Origin: Rhodospirillaceae bacterium
Lineage (GTDB): Bacteria; Pseudomonadota; Alphaproteobacteria; Kiloniellales; DSM-21159
DNA: 64,000 nt
Reading direction: 5' to 3'
NCBI GenBank assembly: GCA_006969625.1
Contig: CP030885.1
Span: 3,297,430-3,361,429 of the forward strand
Below, piece after piece: positions 30,251 through 38,388 of this stretch (position 1 is its first letter; the number at the start of each line of letters is the position of its first letter). A model generated the notes under the pieces. That model made no database searches. It was not told the DNA's origin and saw only the letters and a program-made list of their open reading frames with translations. The position numbers and the translations under genes are program-made.

Positions 30251-31336
30251 GTGCGCGCTGCCGACCTTTTCCCAGCCGACTACGCCGAAGCCCGCACGCG
30301 CTTCTTGGCGGCCGCCACCGAGGCCGGCGCCATGCTGGAGGCGCGGCCCAACCCGAATGCCGGGCCAGGGGGCGAGGCGCTGTTCTGCGATGTCGCCTGG
30401 CTCGGCCCGCGCAGCGCCAGTGCGGTGCTGGTGGTGCTGTCCGGCACCCACGGCATCGAATGCTTCTGCGGCTCCGGCGTCCAACTCGGCCTGCTGCAGT
30501 CCGGTCTTGCGGCGGCACGGCCGGCCGGCTCGGCAGTGATGCTGGTGCACGCCCTCAATCCCTACGGCTTCGCCTGGCAGCGCCGGGTGACCGAGGAGAA
30601 CGTCGACCTCAACCGCAACTTCCTCGACCACGCCGCCGGCCATCCGGACAATCCCGGCTACCGCGCGCTGCATCCCCTGCTCTGCCCGACGGAGTGGAAC
30701 GACGCGGTGATCGCCGAGACGGAAGCCGCGCTCGAGGGCTACGCCCGGGAGAACGGCATGGCAGCCCTGCGCAAGGCGGTGTCGGGCGGCCAGTACAGCC
30801 ACGCCGACGGCATCTCCTTCGGCGGCACCCGCGACACCTGGGCGAAGTCGAACCTGGAGGCGGTGCTGGACGCCTACCTGGGGGCGGCCGAAAGCGTCGG
30901 CCTGATCGACGTGCACACCGGCCTCGGCCCGCACGGCTTCGGCGACCGGCTGCTGCCCTTCCTGCCCGACGACCCGGCGGCGGTGCTGGCGCGCGAGTGG
31001 TTCGCCGGAGACTGCACCGACCAGCCGGCCGGCGCCCACATGACGGTCACCGATCTGCACGGCGTCAGCCCGCCGGCGATCCGCGACCGTATTGACGCCC
31101 CGGTCTTCGTCGGCACCGCGTTGGAGTACGGCACGATCCCCATGCCGGAGGTGCGGCTGGCGATGCGCGCCGACAACTGGCTGCACCACCACGGCCAGCT
31201 CGACAGCCCCAAGGGCCGGGCGATCAAGGCGCAGATCCGCGCCGCCTTCTACCCCGAGACCGTCGCCTGGAAGACCCAGGTCTGGGAGCGCGCCGAGGAA
31301 ACGGTGGGGACGCTGTTCCGGGGCTTGGCCGGGTAG
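30251..31336 (+). CDS. DUF2817 family M14-like metallopeptidase, copy 2
   Basis: 361 residues from a GTG two bases past copy 1. It shares the architecture of copy 1: GTHGIECFCGSG (H-x2-E), ENVDLNRNFLDH, AVSGGQYSHADG, DVHTGLGPHG and ALEYGTIPMPE. The two differ mainly in the segment between the last zinc ligand and the catalytic region (copy 1 GERICPHPAG, copy 2 GDRLLPFLPD), which may reflect different substrates. Cotranscription is near certain from spacing. Confidence 0.88.
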   Translation: MRAADLFPADYAEARTRFLAAATEAGAMLEARPNPNAGPGGEALFCDVAWLGPRSASAVLVVLSGTHGIECFCGSGVQLGLLQSGLAAARPAGSAVMLVHALNPYGFAWQRRVTEENVDLNRNFLDHAAGHPDNPGYRALHPLLCPTEWNDAVIAETEAALEGYARENGMAALRKAVSGGQYSHADGISFGGTRDTWAKSNLEAVLDAYLGAAESVGLIDVHTGLGPHGFGDRLLPFLPDDPAAVLAREWFAGDCTDQPAGAHMTVTDLHGVSPPAIRDRIDAPVFVGTALEYGTIPMPEVRLAMRADNWLHHHGQLDSPKGRAIKAQIRAAFYPETVAWKTQVWERAEETVGTLFRGLAG

Positions 31337-31369
31337 AACCGGCGCACACAGCGCCGGACGGCCGCCGCG

Positions 31370-31765
31370 TTACGGCACGAGGGTTCGCGCGGTGGCGAGG
31401 TAGTCCGCGCCATGTCGCTCGGCGGCCTCGGCCTCGTGGGCTTCGGACGCAAGATGCAGGGCCTCCAGTGTCTCTGCCAGACCGGCCAGGTCGCCGCGGA
31501 TCTTCGCCAGCGCATCCTCCAGCGTGTAGGTCAGTTCGTGGACCGCCTCCAGGTCATTGGCCGTCAGGTCCGGCTGCGCCAGCACCTCCGAGAGCTTCGC
31601 GTTGTATTCCGAGAAATTGGCGACCGCCTGTTCGAGCGTCTCGGCCTGCGCGGCCTCGTAGTGCTCGACCCGCTCGCCGGCGGAAAGAGGCGCAGCCGCG
31701 GCGATCCCCATCGCCAGACCGAGGGCGAGGGCAAAGGTGCCTGCGGGTATCGACCGTCCGAACAT
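31370..31765 (-). CDS. Small exported helical protein, possibly DUF6746 family
   Basis: 131 residues. A signal peptide (TFALALGLAMGIAAAAPLSAGE) is followed by a Glu/Ala-rich two-helix body: AETLEQAVANFSEYNAKLSEVLAQPDLTANDLEAVHELTYTLEDALAKI and LAETLEALHLASEAHEAEAA. No Cys is present in the mature part. It resembles small secreted proteins grouped as DUF6746, recalled with modest certainty. A Fur-like dyad lies about 100 bases upstream. Confidence 0.75.
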   Translation of the reverse strand: MFGRSIPAGTFALALGLAMGIAAAAPLSAGERVEHYEAAQAETLEQAVANFSEYNAKLSEVLAQPDLTANDLEAVHELTYTLEDALAKIRGDLAGLAETLEALHLASEAHEAEAAERHGADYLATARTLVP

Positions 31766-32134
31766 GTCGTTGTCCTTTCGTCTCCATGGGAAGCTTCGAT
31801 GGGGAGCGGGTCCGCGACCCTGTCGCCTGCCGTTCGCCAGATCCTGCAGGCTACCGCCTATATGCAATTGCGTCTCGTTCGCAATAACGCTAGCCAAGAA
31901 GCGGCCGATAAGCAAGCACCCATTACCCAGACCCGTTAAGCTCGGTTCGTCGGGCCGAAGCGAGCGCGACAGCGCGCGCCCAGTGACGCGAGGAACGCGC
32001 AAGGCGCGATGAGCGGGACTCGTCGCGCCTTGGGTACGAGGCGTCCTACCACACACGCGCCCCTTCCACGGGCCGGCCGGGTCAAAGGCGGCGAAGCAGA
32101 GCCCGACGCTTGCCGGACAAACGAATCGGGGCGC
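31766..32134. other. Intergenic region upstream of the small exported gene
   Basis: 369 bp between two minus-strand genes. It holds the promoter region of the small exported protein, with a lower-GC patch at 31850-31925 that contains the dyad TTGCG-N7-CGCAA at 31868. The remainder (31930-32134), just downstream of glcF, shows no gene and no clear terminator. Confidence 0.6.
31868..31884. promoter_or_regulatory. Fur-like dyad
   Basis: TTGCG, seven bases (TCTCGTT), CGCAA. The 19 bases from 31864 resemble alphaproteobacterial Fur boxes of the GCAAATGATTCTCATTTGC kind at about 14 of 19 positions. It lies 103-119 bases before the small exported gene. The match is suggestive only. Confidence 0.3.
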
Positions 32135-33493
32135 CTATTCGGCTGCGACCGCCGAGAGCGAAGGCGACGGCGATTCGGTAGCGAATTCCGGCCGGCCTTC
32201 GAGCGCCTTGGGCAGCGGGCCGCCGGTCGCCCAGTCCAGCAGCTCGACGGTGTGCACCAGCGGCATGGCAGTGCCGGTGGCGATCTGGGTCATGCAGCCG
32301 ATGTTGCCGGTGGCCACGGCCAGCGCGCCGGTACGCGCGAGGCTCACCGCCTTGCGGTCGCGCAGCTCTCCCGCGATCTTCGGCTGGGTCAGGTTGTAGA
32401 TGCCGGCCGAGCCGCAACAGATGTGCGCCTCCGCCGGCTCGGCCACCTGGAAGCCGGCGCCCTGCAGCAGCGCCTTGGGCGGGATGCGGATCTGCTGGCC
32501 GTGTTGCATCGAACAGGCCGCGTGGTAGGCGATCGCCTGACCGGTGGACCGCACCGGCTGGTTCAGACCGAGCTCGTGCAGCAACTCGGTGACGTCCTTG
32601 GTCAGGGCCGAGATGCGCGCCGCCTTCTCGGCGTACTCGGCGTCCTCGCGCAGCATGTGGCCGTAGTCCTTCACCGTGGTGCCGCAGCCCGAGGCGTTGA
32701 TCACCACGGCGTCGAGCGGCGCCTCGGCGCCCGCCGCCGTCCAGGCGTCGATGTTGGCCTTGGCCATGGCGTGCGCGGGCGGCTCCTTGCCCATGTGATG
32801 GACCAGCGCCCCGCAGCAGCCCGCGCCCTTGGCGACCACCACCTCGACGCCGTGACGGGTGAGCAGACGGATCGTCGCCTCATTGATCTGCGGCGCGAGT
32901 ACCTGCTGGGCACAGCCGCTGAGCAGCGCGACCCGCGCGCGGCGCGGCCCTTCGGCGGGGAAGACTTGCGGTCGGTCGACCGCCGAGGGCGTCGGGATGG
33001 ACTTCGGCGCCAGTGACAGCATCGCCCGGATGCGCCCGCCCATCAGCTCGCCGGCCAGCCCGGCGAAGGGCCGCGCGAACCAGGCGCCGATCAGCGCCAG
33101 TCGGAAGCGGGCGGGATAGGGCAGCAGCAAGGCCAGCAACCCGCGGAAGCCGCGGTCGGCCCAGGGCCGCTCGTAGGTCTCCTCGATGTGCTTTCGCGCA
33201 TGGTCGACCAGGTGCATGTAATGCACGCCCGAGGGACAGGTCGTCATGCACGACAGGCAGGTCAGGCAGCGGTCGATGTGCTTGACCGTCTTTTCGGTCG
33301 CCGGACGGTCGTTTTCCAGCATCTCCTTGATCAGGTAGATGCGCCCGCGCGGCGAATCCAGCTCGTCGCCCAGCAGCACGTAGGTCGGGCAGGTCGCGGT
33401 GCAGAAGCCGCAGTGCACGCAGGTGCGCAGGATCTTCTCGGATTCCCGAGTGTCGAGGTCGGCTAATTGGGCGAGCGTGAAGTTGGTCTGCAT
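32135..33493 (-). CDS. glcF: Glycolate oxidase iron-sulfur subunit
   Basis: 452 residues. Two ferredoxin-type 4Fe-4S motifs lie near the N-terminus (CVHCGFCTATCP and CLTCLSCMTTCP). Two CCG domains follow, with GCCGALVHHMG and CCGSAGIYNL. It passes electrons from the GlcD/GlcE flavoprotein to the membrane quinone pool. It is the last gene of the glc group, separated from glcE by a membrane-protein gene. Its start follows a GGAG site. Confidence 0.96.
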   Translation of the reverse strand: MQTNFTLAQLADLDTRESEKILRTCVHCGFCTATCPTYVLLGDELDSPRGRIYLIKEMLENDRPATEKTVKHIDRCLTCLSCMTTCPSGVHYMHLVDHARKHIEETYERPWADRGFRGLLALLLPYPARFRLALIGAWFARPFAGLAGELMGGRIRAMLSLAPKSIPTPSAVDRPQVFPAEGPRRARVALLSGCAQQVLAPQINEATIRLLTRHGVEVVVAKGAGCCGALVHHMGKEPPAHAMAKANIDAWTAAGAEAPLDAVVINASGCGTTVKDYGHMLREDAEYAEKAARISALTKDVTELLHELGLNQPVRSTGQAIAYHAACSMQHGQQIRIPPKALLQGAGFQVAEPAEAHICCGSAGIYNLTQPKIAGELRDRKAVSLARTGALAVATGNIGCMTQIATGTAMPLVHTVELLDWATGGPLPKALEGRPEFATESPSPSLSAVAAE

Positions 33494-33533
33494 CGGGCTC
33501 CTCTCCGAGACACCGGGGTTTGGTCGCGGTCGG

Positions 33534-34046
33534 TCAGGGCTTCGAGCCGCCGGGCGACAGGCGCGGCGCAGCGGCCGCCCGCGGCACGCCCTCCGGCGCC
33601 GGGCCGACCGGCGCCGGGTCCTTCGACGTCTCGTCCGGGGGATCTTGCTCTTTCCAGTCCTGGGACGCGCGTTCCGGCGGGGTCGCCCTCGGCGTGTCCT
33701 CCTGTTCGGGCGCTTCGGCGTCGGTCCGCGGCGCACCGGCCTGGCCGAACTTCGCACTGGGGGCATCGAAATGCGGTTCGCCCAGCGCAGCCCCGGCCGG
33801 CACCTCGGGACGGGAGGCCAACTCGCCGATCTGGCGCTCCAGCCGCGCCAGACGACGCCGAGTGGCGGACTGCGAGATCAACAGCCAGAGGATGCCGAGC
33901 GGCGCCAGGAAGCCGAGCAGGAATTGGCCGAGCTCGGCCGGCAGGAAATGGAAGATATTGTCCTGGCCGATATAGACCGAGACGTAGTACCAGCCCGCCC
34001 AAAGCCAGGCGATGCTGACCAGCAATCCGACGGCAAAGAGGATCAT
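33534..34046 (-). CDS. Membrane protein with Pro/Glu-rich cytoplasmic tail, inside the glc operon
   Basis: 170 residues from the ATG at 34046, preceded by a GGGGAGGGGG site. Two helices (ILFAVGLLVSIAWLWAGWYYV and LGQFLLGFLAPLGILWLLI) are followed by a short coiled coil (RRRLARLERQIGELAS) and an acidic, Pro-rich disordered tail. No known domain was recognised. Its place between glcE and glcF (48 bp after glcE, 40 bp before glcF) suggests either a membrane anchor for the complex or a chance insertion. Confidence 0.78.
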   Translation of the reverse strand: MILFAVGLLVSIAWLWAGWYYVSVYIGQDNIFHFLPAELGQFLLGFLAPLGILWLLISQSATRRRLARLERQIGELASRPEVPAGAALGEPHFDAPSAKFGQAGAPRTDAEAPEQEDTPRATPPERASQDWKEQDPPDETSKDPAPVGPAPEGVPRAAAAPRLSPGGSKP

Positions 34047-34094
34047 CGCCCCCTCCCCTGTCCGTATCCTCTCGGCCGGCGCCGGGCTCCGCAC

Positions 34095-35324
34095 CTAGCC
34101 GCCCGCGTACATGCGGCCGGGATTGAGGATGCGGCGCGGATCGAAGCCCTCCTTAAGGCGGGCGGCGAGCGACCGCTTGGCCGCGTCGAGCGGCTGGAAG
34201 ACCTCAAGCCGGCCACGCAGCTCCTCGGGCGCGCGCACAAGGGTGGCGTGTCCGCCGCCGATCTCGGTCAGGGCCGAGCGGATCGCCGCGCTCCCCGCAT
34301 CGCCCGTGGCCGCCGTGCCGAACCACACCAGGCCCCCGGCCCAATCGAAATAGTACAGCGCCTCCGGCAGTCGCGCGAGCACGGCCGTGGCGACCGCGTG
34401 GCCCGCCTGGGGCGCGACGGAGACGCGCCACACCGCCAACTCCGGGCGATCGACGAAGGGCTGCAAGTCGCCGACCCAGCGCCAAAGGGCGGCCGAGTTG
34501 TGGCTGTGCAGCTCCTCGCTCGGCCCGAGATCCGCCAGCAGGTCGCGCAGCTTCTCGCAGCGGTAGGCCACGGAGGGACCGAATCCCTCGACCCGCACGG
34601 CGGTAACCGGCCCGCCGGCGTCGCTGACGTGGCTCACCTCCGCCAGGGCCGCGACGGCGGCCGGCAGGTGGGCGGCGCCGGAGACCTCGTAGGAGGCGCC
34701 CATGGCCCGCGTCATGGCCGTCGTCGCCGCCGCGTCGTCGAGGCCGAAGACCAGGACGGTGCGCGTCTTTTCCGGAGCCGGCAGAACCTTCAGGGTAACT
34801 TCGCTCATCGCCGCCAGGGTCCCGAAGGAGCCGCACAGCAGCTTGGAGAGATCGTAGCCGGTGACGTTCTTCATCACCCGGCCACCCGACTTGAAGGTCT
34901 CGCCCCGGCCGGACACGCCGGAAAAACCGAGGAAGTAGTCGCGCACGGCGCCGGCCGAGAGGCGGCGCGGGCCGGCGAGATTGGCCGCCACCAGCCCGCC
35001 GATCGTGCCGGCACCGTGCAGGCCGCCGTAGAGCGGCGCCAGGTCGGGCGGCTCGAAGGCTAGGTGCTGGCCGTGCTCGGCCAACTCGTGCCGGACTTCG
35101 GCCAGCGGCGTGCCGGCGCGCGCGGAGAGCACCAATTCGTCCGGCTCGTAAAGCGTGATGCCGGAAAGGCCCGAGAGATCCAGGGTGTGTGCCGTCTGCA
35201 TCGGCCGGCCGTAGGCCCGCTTGCTGCCGAGGCCGACGACCTCCAGGGGCTCCTCCTCGCCGCTCGCCCAGGCGACGGCGTCGCGGAGCTGCTCGGCCGT
35301 CTCCGGCTTCAGCGTGTCAGCCAT
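34095..35324 (-). CDS. glcE: Glycolate oxidase FAD-binding subunit
   Basis: 409 residues, FAD-binding type 4 fold. Visible blocks are DAVAWASGEEEPLEVVGLGSK, AGAVRDYFLGFSGV, GGRVMKNVTGYDLSKLLCGSFG and the C-terminal LKEGFDPRRILNPGRM. GlcE is the shorter partner of GlcD in oxidising glycolate to glyoxylate. It starts 10 bp after glcD. Confidence 0.95.
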   Translation of the reverse strand: MADTLKPETAEQLRDAVAWASGEEEPLEVVGLGSKRAYGRPMQTAHTLDLSGLSGITLYEPDELVLSARAGTPLAEVRHELAEHGQHLAFEPPDLAPLYGGLHGAGTIGGLVAANLAGPRRLSAGAVRDYFLGFSGVSGRGETFKSGGRVMKNVTGYDLSKLLCGSFGTLAAMSEVTLKVLPAPEKTRTVLVFGLDDAAATTAMTRAMGASYEVSGAAHLPAAVAALAEVSHVSDAGGPVTAVRVEGFGPSVAYRCEKLRDLLADLGPSEELHSHNSAALWRWVGDLQPFVDRPELAVWRVSVAPQAGHAVATAVLARLPEALYYFDWAGGLVWFGTAATGDAGSAAIRSALTEIGGGHATLVRAPEELRGRLEVFQPLDAAKRSLAARLKEGFDPRRILNPGRMYAGG

Positions 35325-35334
35325 AGACTGCGCC

Positions 35335-36822
35335 CTAGAACCTGGGGATGTCGGGGAAGGGCATCTGGCCCTTATGGATGTGCATGCGGCCGAGCTCGGC
35401 GCAGCGGTGGAGCTGCGGGAACATCTTGCCGGGGTTCAGCAGATGCTCCGGGTCGAAGGCGCACTTCACGCGGTTTTGGGTCTTCAGGTCGATCTCGTCG
35501 AACATCGTGCCCATCAGGTCGCGCTTTTCGACGCCGACGCCGTGCTCGCCGGTTAGCACGCCGCCGACCTCGACGCAGAGCTTGAGGATGTCGGCGCCGA
35601 AGTCCTCGGCCTTCTCCAGCTCGCCCGGGACGTTGGCATCGTAGAGGATCAGCGGGTGCAGGTTGCCGTCGCCGGCGTGGAAGACGTTGGCGACGCGCAG
35701 GCCGTAGTGGGCGGACATCTCGCGCATGCGCTGCAGCACGTGGGGAAGCTGGCGGCGCGGGATGGTGCCGTCCATACAATAGTAGTCTGGGCTGATGCGC
35801 CCCACAGCCGGAAAGGCGGCCTTGCGCCCCGCCCAGAAGGCAGCGCGCTCCTCTTCGCTCTCGCTGATCCGCGTCGAGCTCGCGCCCTTGGCCTCGCAGA
35901 TCGCCTTGACCTCCGCGATCAGGTGCTCGACCTCGGCCGCCGGACCGTCCAGTTCGACGATCAGCAACGCCTCCACGTCGCGCGGATAGCCGGCGTGCAC
36001 GAAGTCCTCGGCGGCGTGGATCGCCGGCTTGTCCATCATCTCGATCCCGGCCGGGACGATGCCGGCGGCGATGATGCCGGCCACCGCATCGCCGGCCGCC
36101 TCGCTGGAGGGAAAGCCGAGCAGGAGCGCGCGCGCGGTCTCCGGCTTCTTCAGCAGACGCACGGTGACCTCGGTGACCACCGCGAGCAGCCCCTCCGAGC
36201 CGGTGAGCAGGCCGAGCAGGTCGTAGGTCTCGCTGTCCAGATGCTTGCCGCCGATCCGCATCACGGTGCCGTCGATCAGCACCGCCTCCAGGCCCAGCAG
36301 ATTGTTGGTCGTCAGGCCGTACTTCAGGCAGTGCACGCCGCCAGAGTTCTCGGCGACGTTGCCGCCAATGGAGCAGGCGATCTGGCTGGAGGGATCAGGG
36401 GCGTAGTAGAAGCCGGCGTGCTCGACCGCCTTGGTGATGCCGAGGTTGGTGACGCCCGGCTGCACGACGGCGCAGCGGTTGTCGAAGTCGACCTCGAGGA
36501 TGCGGTTGAACTTGCCGAGCCCGAGCAGAATGCCGTCGGCCAGCGGCAGCGCGCCGCCCGACAACGAGGTGCCGGCGCCGCGCGGCACCACCTTCACGCC
36601 CTCGGCATTGGCGAGATTGAGGACCTCGCTGACCTGCTGTGTGGTCTCCGGCAGCACGACGATCAGCGGCGTCTGGCGATAGGCGGTCAGGCCGTCGCTC
36701 TCGTAGGCCGCCAACTCTTCCTCGTCGAAGATCACGCCTTCGCCGGGGACGATTGCACGCAGCTTGTCGACCAGTTCGCGCTTGCGCGCGATGGTGCCCT
36801 GGTCCGGCTCCGGCATCTTCAT
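35335..36822 (-). CDS. glcD: Glycolate oxidase subunit GlcD (FAD-linked oxidase)
   Basis: 495 residues. The FAD-binding domain has PRGAGTSLSGGALPLADG (near residue 80) and PGVTNLGITKAVE. The C-terminal FAD-oxidase domain has VANVFHAGDGNLHPLILYD and LTGEHGVGVEKRDLM, with the catalytic His. It oxidises glycolate or D-lactate-like 2-hydroxy acids. It is the first gene of glcD-glcE-membrane gene-glcF. A FadR/GlcC-type box lies 56-66 bases upstream. Confidence 0.96.
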   Translation of the reverse strand: MKMPEPDQGTIARKRELVDKLRAIVPGEGVIFDEEELAAYESDGLTAYRQTPLIVVLPETTQQVSEVLNLANAEGVKVVPRGAGTSLSGGALPLADGILLGLGKFNRILEVDFDNRCAVVQPGVTNLGITKAVEHAGFYYAPDPSSQIACSIGGNVAENSGGVHCLKYGLTTNNLLGLEAVLIDGTVMRIGGKHLDSETYDLLGLLTGSEGLLAVVTEVTVRLLKKPETARALLLGFPSSEAAGDAVAGIIAAGIVPAGIEMMDKPAIHAAEDFVHAGYPRDVEALLIVELDGPAAEVEHLIAEVKAICEAKGASSTRISESEEERAAFWAGRKAAFPAVGRISPDYYCMDGTIPRRQLPHVLQRMREMSAHYGLRVANVFHAGDGNLHPLILYDANVPGELEKAEDFGADILKLCVEVGGVLTGEHGVGVEKRDLMGTMFDEIDLKTQNRVKCAFDPEHLLNPGKMFPQLHRCAELGRMHIHKGQMPFPDIPRF

Positions 36823-36877
36823 CGCTGCCGCCTCCCTTTCGGCGCGACAGGCGATATCCAGGGTCTGCCGCGCAAAT

Positions 36878-36888
36878 TGGTATTACCA
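36878..36888. promoter_or_regulatory. FadR/GlcC-type operator before glcD
   Basis: TGGT-ATT-ACCA inside AAATTGGTATTACCACTTT, close to the AATTGGTNNNACCAATT form seen for PdhR/GlcC/LldR regulators. The location just upstream of glcD fits direct control of the glc operon. The sister site at 24091 precedes a GntR regulator. Confidence 0.65.
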
Positions 36889-36970
36889 CTTTGCGCAGAG
36901 ATATGGTCGGAGCGACCTTTCAGGTCAACCGTAAAGCGATGGCGCCGGAGAATCGCGGCGATCCAACACC

Positions 36971-37001
36971 AAAAAGCCGCAATCCCGAAGGAATGCGGCT
37001 T
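36971..37001 (-). terminator. Rho-independent terminator of rpmJ
   Basis: On the minus strand the stem AAGCCGCA / TGCGGCTT is extended by TCC / GGA, closed by a UUCG tetraloop, and followed by TTT. It begins 42 bases past the rpmJ stop codon. This is the clearest intrinsic terminator in the window. Confidence 0.9.
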
Positions 37002-37042
37002 CCCATGGCGCCGGCGGCAGCCGGCGCGCGCGGTGGCGCGTC

Positions 37043-37168
37043 CTAGCCCTGGCGGGCCTTGAAGCGCGGCTGCTTCTTGTTGATGACGTAGACACGGCCA
37101 CGCCGGCGCACGGTGCGGCAGCCCTTCTCGCGCAGCTTGGCGGTCTTCAGGGAATTGCGGATCTTCAT
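37043..37168 (-). CDS. rpmJ: 50S ribosomal protein bL36
   Basis: 41 residues starting [17 protein letters not shown] and continuing with [21 protein letters not shown]. Of the zinc ligands of classical bL36 only one Cys remains, so this is the zinc-independent form, like the bL31 in this window. An upstream in-frame extension is excluded by family length. Confidence 0.95.
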   Translation of the reverse strand: MKIRNSLKTAKLREKGCRTVRRRGRVYVINKKQPRFKARQG

Positions 37169-37291
37169 CGTTCTGGCTTCAGGCTCGGTGTCGATCGAAG
37201 CCGGTGCCGCGGGCCCGTCCGGGCCGCGCAACCGGCGCGGAAGGCCGGGGTTATAGGCAGGCGCACCGGCAGCGTCAAGCCGCGTGCCGCC

Positions 37292-38242
37292 TTACCAGTC
37301 GCTCAACAGAGACTCCCGCTGGGCGCGCTGGGCGTAGAGGCGGACGGCCCGCAAGCTGCCGCTGTCGAGGGCGGCCACGGTGCGCGTCCAACGCTCGACC
37401 TCGGCGACCAGGGGGGCCTGCAGGTCCGGTGCGACCCCTGCGCGCGCCGCACGGTCCAGATAGCGCGCGAAGCCGCCGACGATGCATTGGCGAAGATGGC
37501 GGCTGACGTCGTGGCAGACGCGGACTTCGAACTTCAGGTCGTTGAAGCAGGTGCGGTACTCCCGCTCCGACCAGAGTTCGGGCGGATCGCGCTCGGCCTC
37601 CGCCCAGGCGGTTAGGGCGGCGTCCTCCGGCGCGTCGCCGCGCAGGTAGTCGACCACCAGGATCTGGCAGCGCCCCTTCAGCGCCTCCGACACGGTGTAG
37701 AGCAGCCGGTCCTTGTTGGCGATGCGGTAGAGCGCGTCGGTCGACAGCGCCACGTCGAAGGCGCGCTGCCGGAATTCCACGGTTTCCGGGTCGAAGGGAT
37801 GCACCAGCGCCCTCTTGCCGACCCCCTCCTTTTCGCTCATCAGGCGGGCGGCCTCGGCCAGCTCGCGGTCGGCCTCGATCCCGGTCACCCAGGCGCCGTG
37901 CTCGCGGGCGATCAGGCGCGCCTGCCCGCCGAGGCCGCAGCCGACCTCCAGCACCGACATGCTCTCGTCCAGTCCGAGCGGCTTGACAAGCTCGGCCACA
38001 CGCTCGGCGCCACCGGGGATCAGGAAGCCCTCGCCCCAGATCATCTGCTGGATCCTGAGCGCGCCGCGCTCCCACGGCGGGACGCTGGCATCGTAGGAGA
38101 CGCCGTGGCCGTCGCCCTCCGAGGACCGCAGGCGCCGCACCGCCCGCAGGTCGTAGCCGTGCCACCAGGCCTTCAGCCGAAGGCCCAGCGGCACGCTCTG
38201 CATCTCTGCGGCAGCGGGTTGACGCATGGCATCGCTCGGCAT
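37292..38242 (-). CDS. Class I SAM-dependent methyltransferase
   Basis: 316 residues. Motif I VLEVGCGLGGQ is at about 97-107, followed by GIEADRELAEAARL (motif II) and DVALSTDALYRIANKDRLL (motif IV region), in the style of cyclopropane/UbiE-type small-molecule methyltransferases. The N-terminal 60 residues are Arg-rich with two Trp-containing blocks. Substrate unknown. It stands alone between rpmJ and hpd. Confidence 0.85.
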   Translation of the reverse strand: MPSDAMRQPAAAEMQSVPLGLRLKAWWHGYDLRAVRRLRSSEGDGHGVSYDASVPPWERGALRIQQMIWGEGFLIPGGAERVAELVKPLGLDESMSVLEVGCGLGGQARLIAREHGAWVTGIEADRELAEAARLMSEKEGVGKRALVHPFDPETVEFRQRAFDVALSTDALYRIANKDRLLYTVSEALKGRCQILVVDYLRGDAPEDAALTAWAEAERDPPELWSEREYRTCFNDLKFEVRVCHDVSRHLRQCIVGGFARYLDRAARAGVAPDLQAPLVAEVERWTRTVAALDSGSLRAVRLYAQRAQRESLLSDW

Positions 38243-38388
38243 GCGGATACATGTCCTGAGCCGGACCTCACGGGACGGGTCGCCGAGCGCAGCGGGCGCC
38301 CGGCCCCAAGTGTCCTATACCCGCCGGTGCGTAAAGCGATGGTAAACTGCCGCATCCGGATCAACCGAGCGACGTGGCCGCCGTCGCG

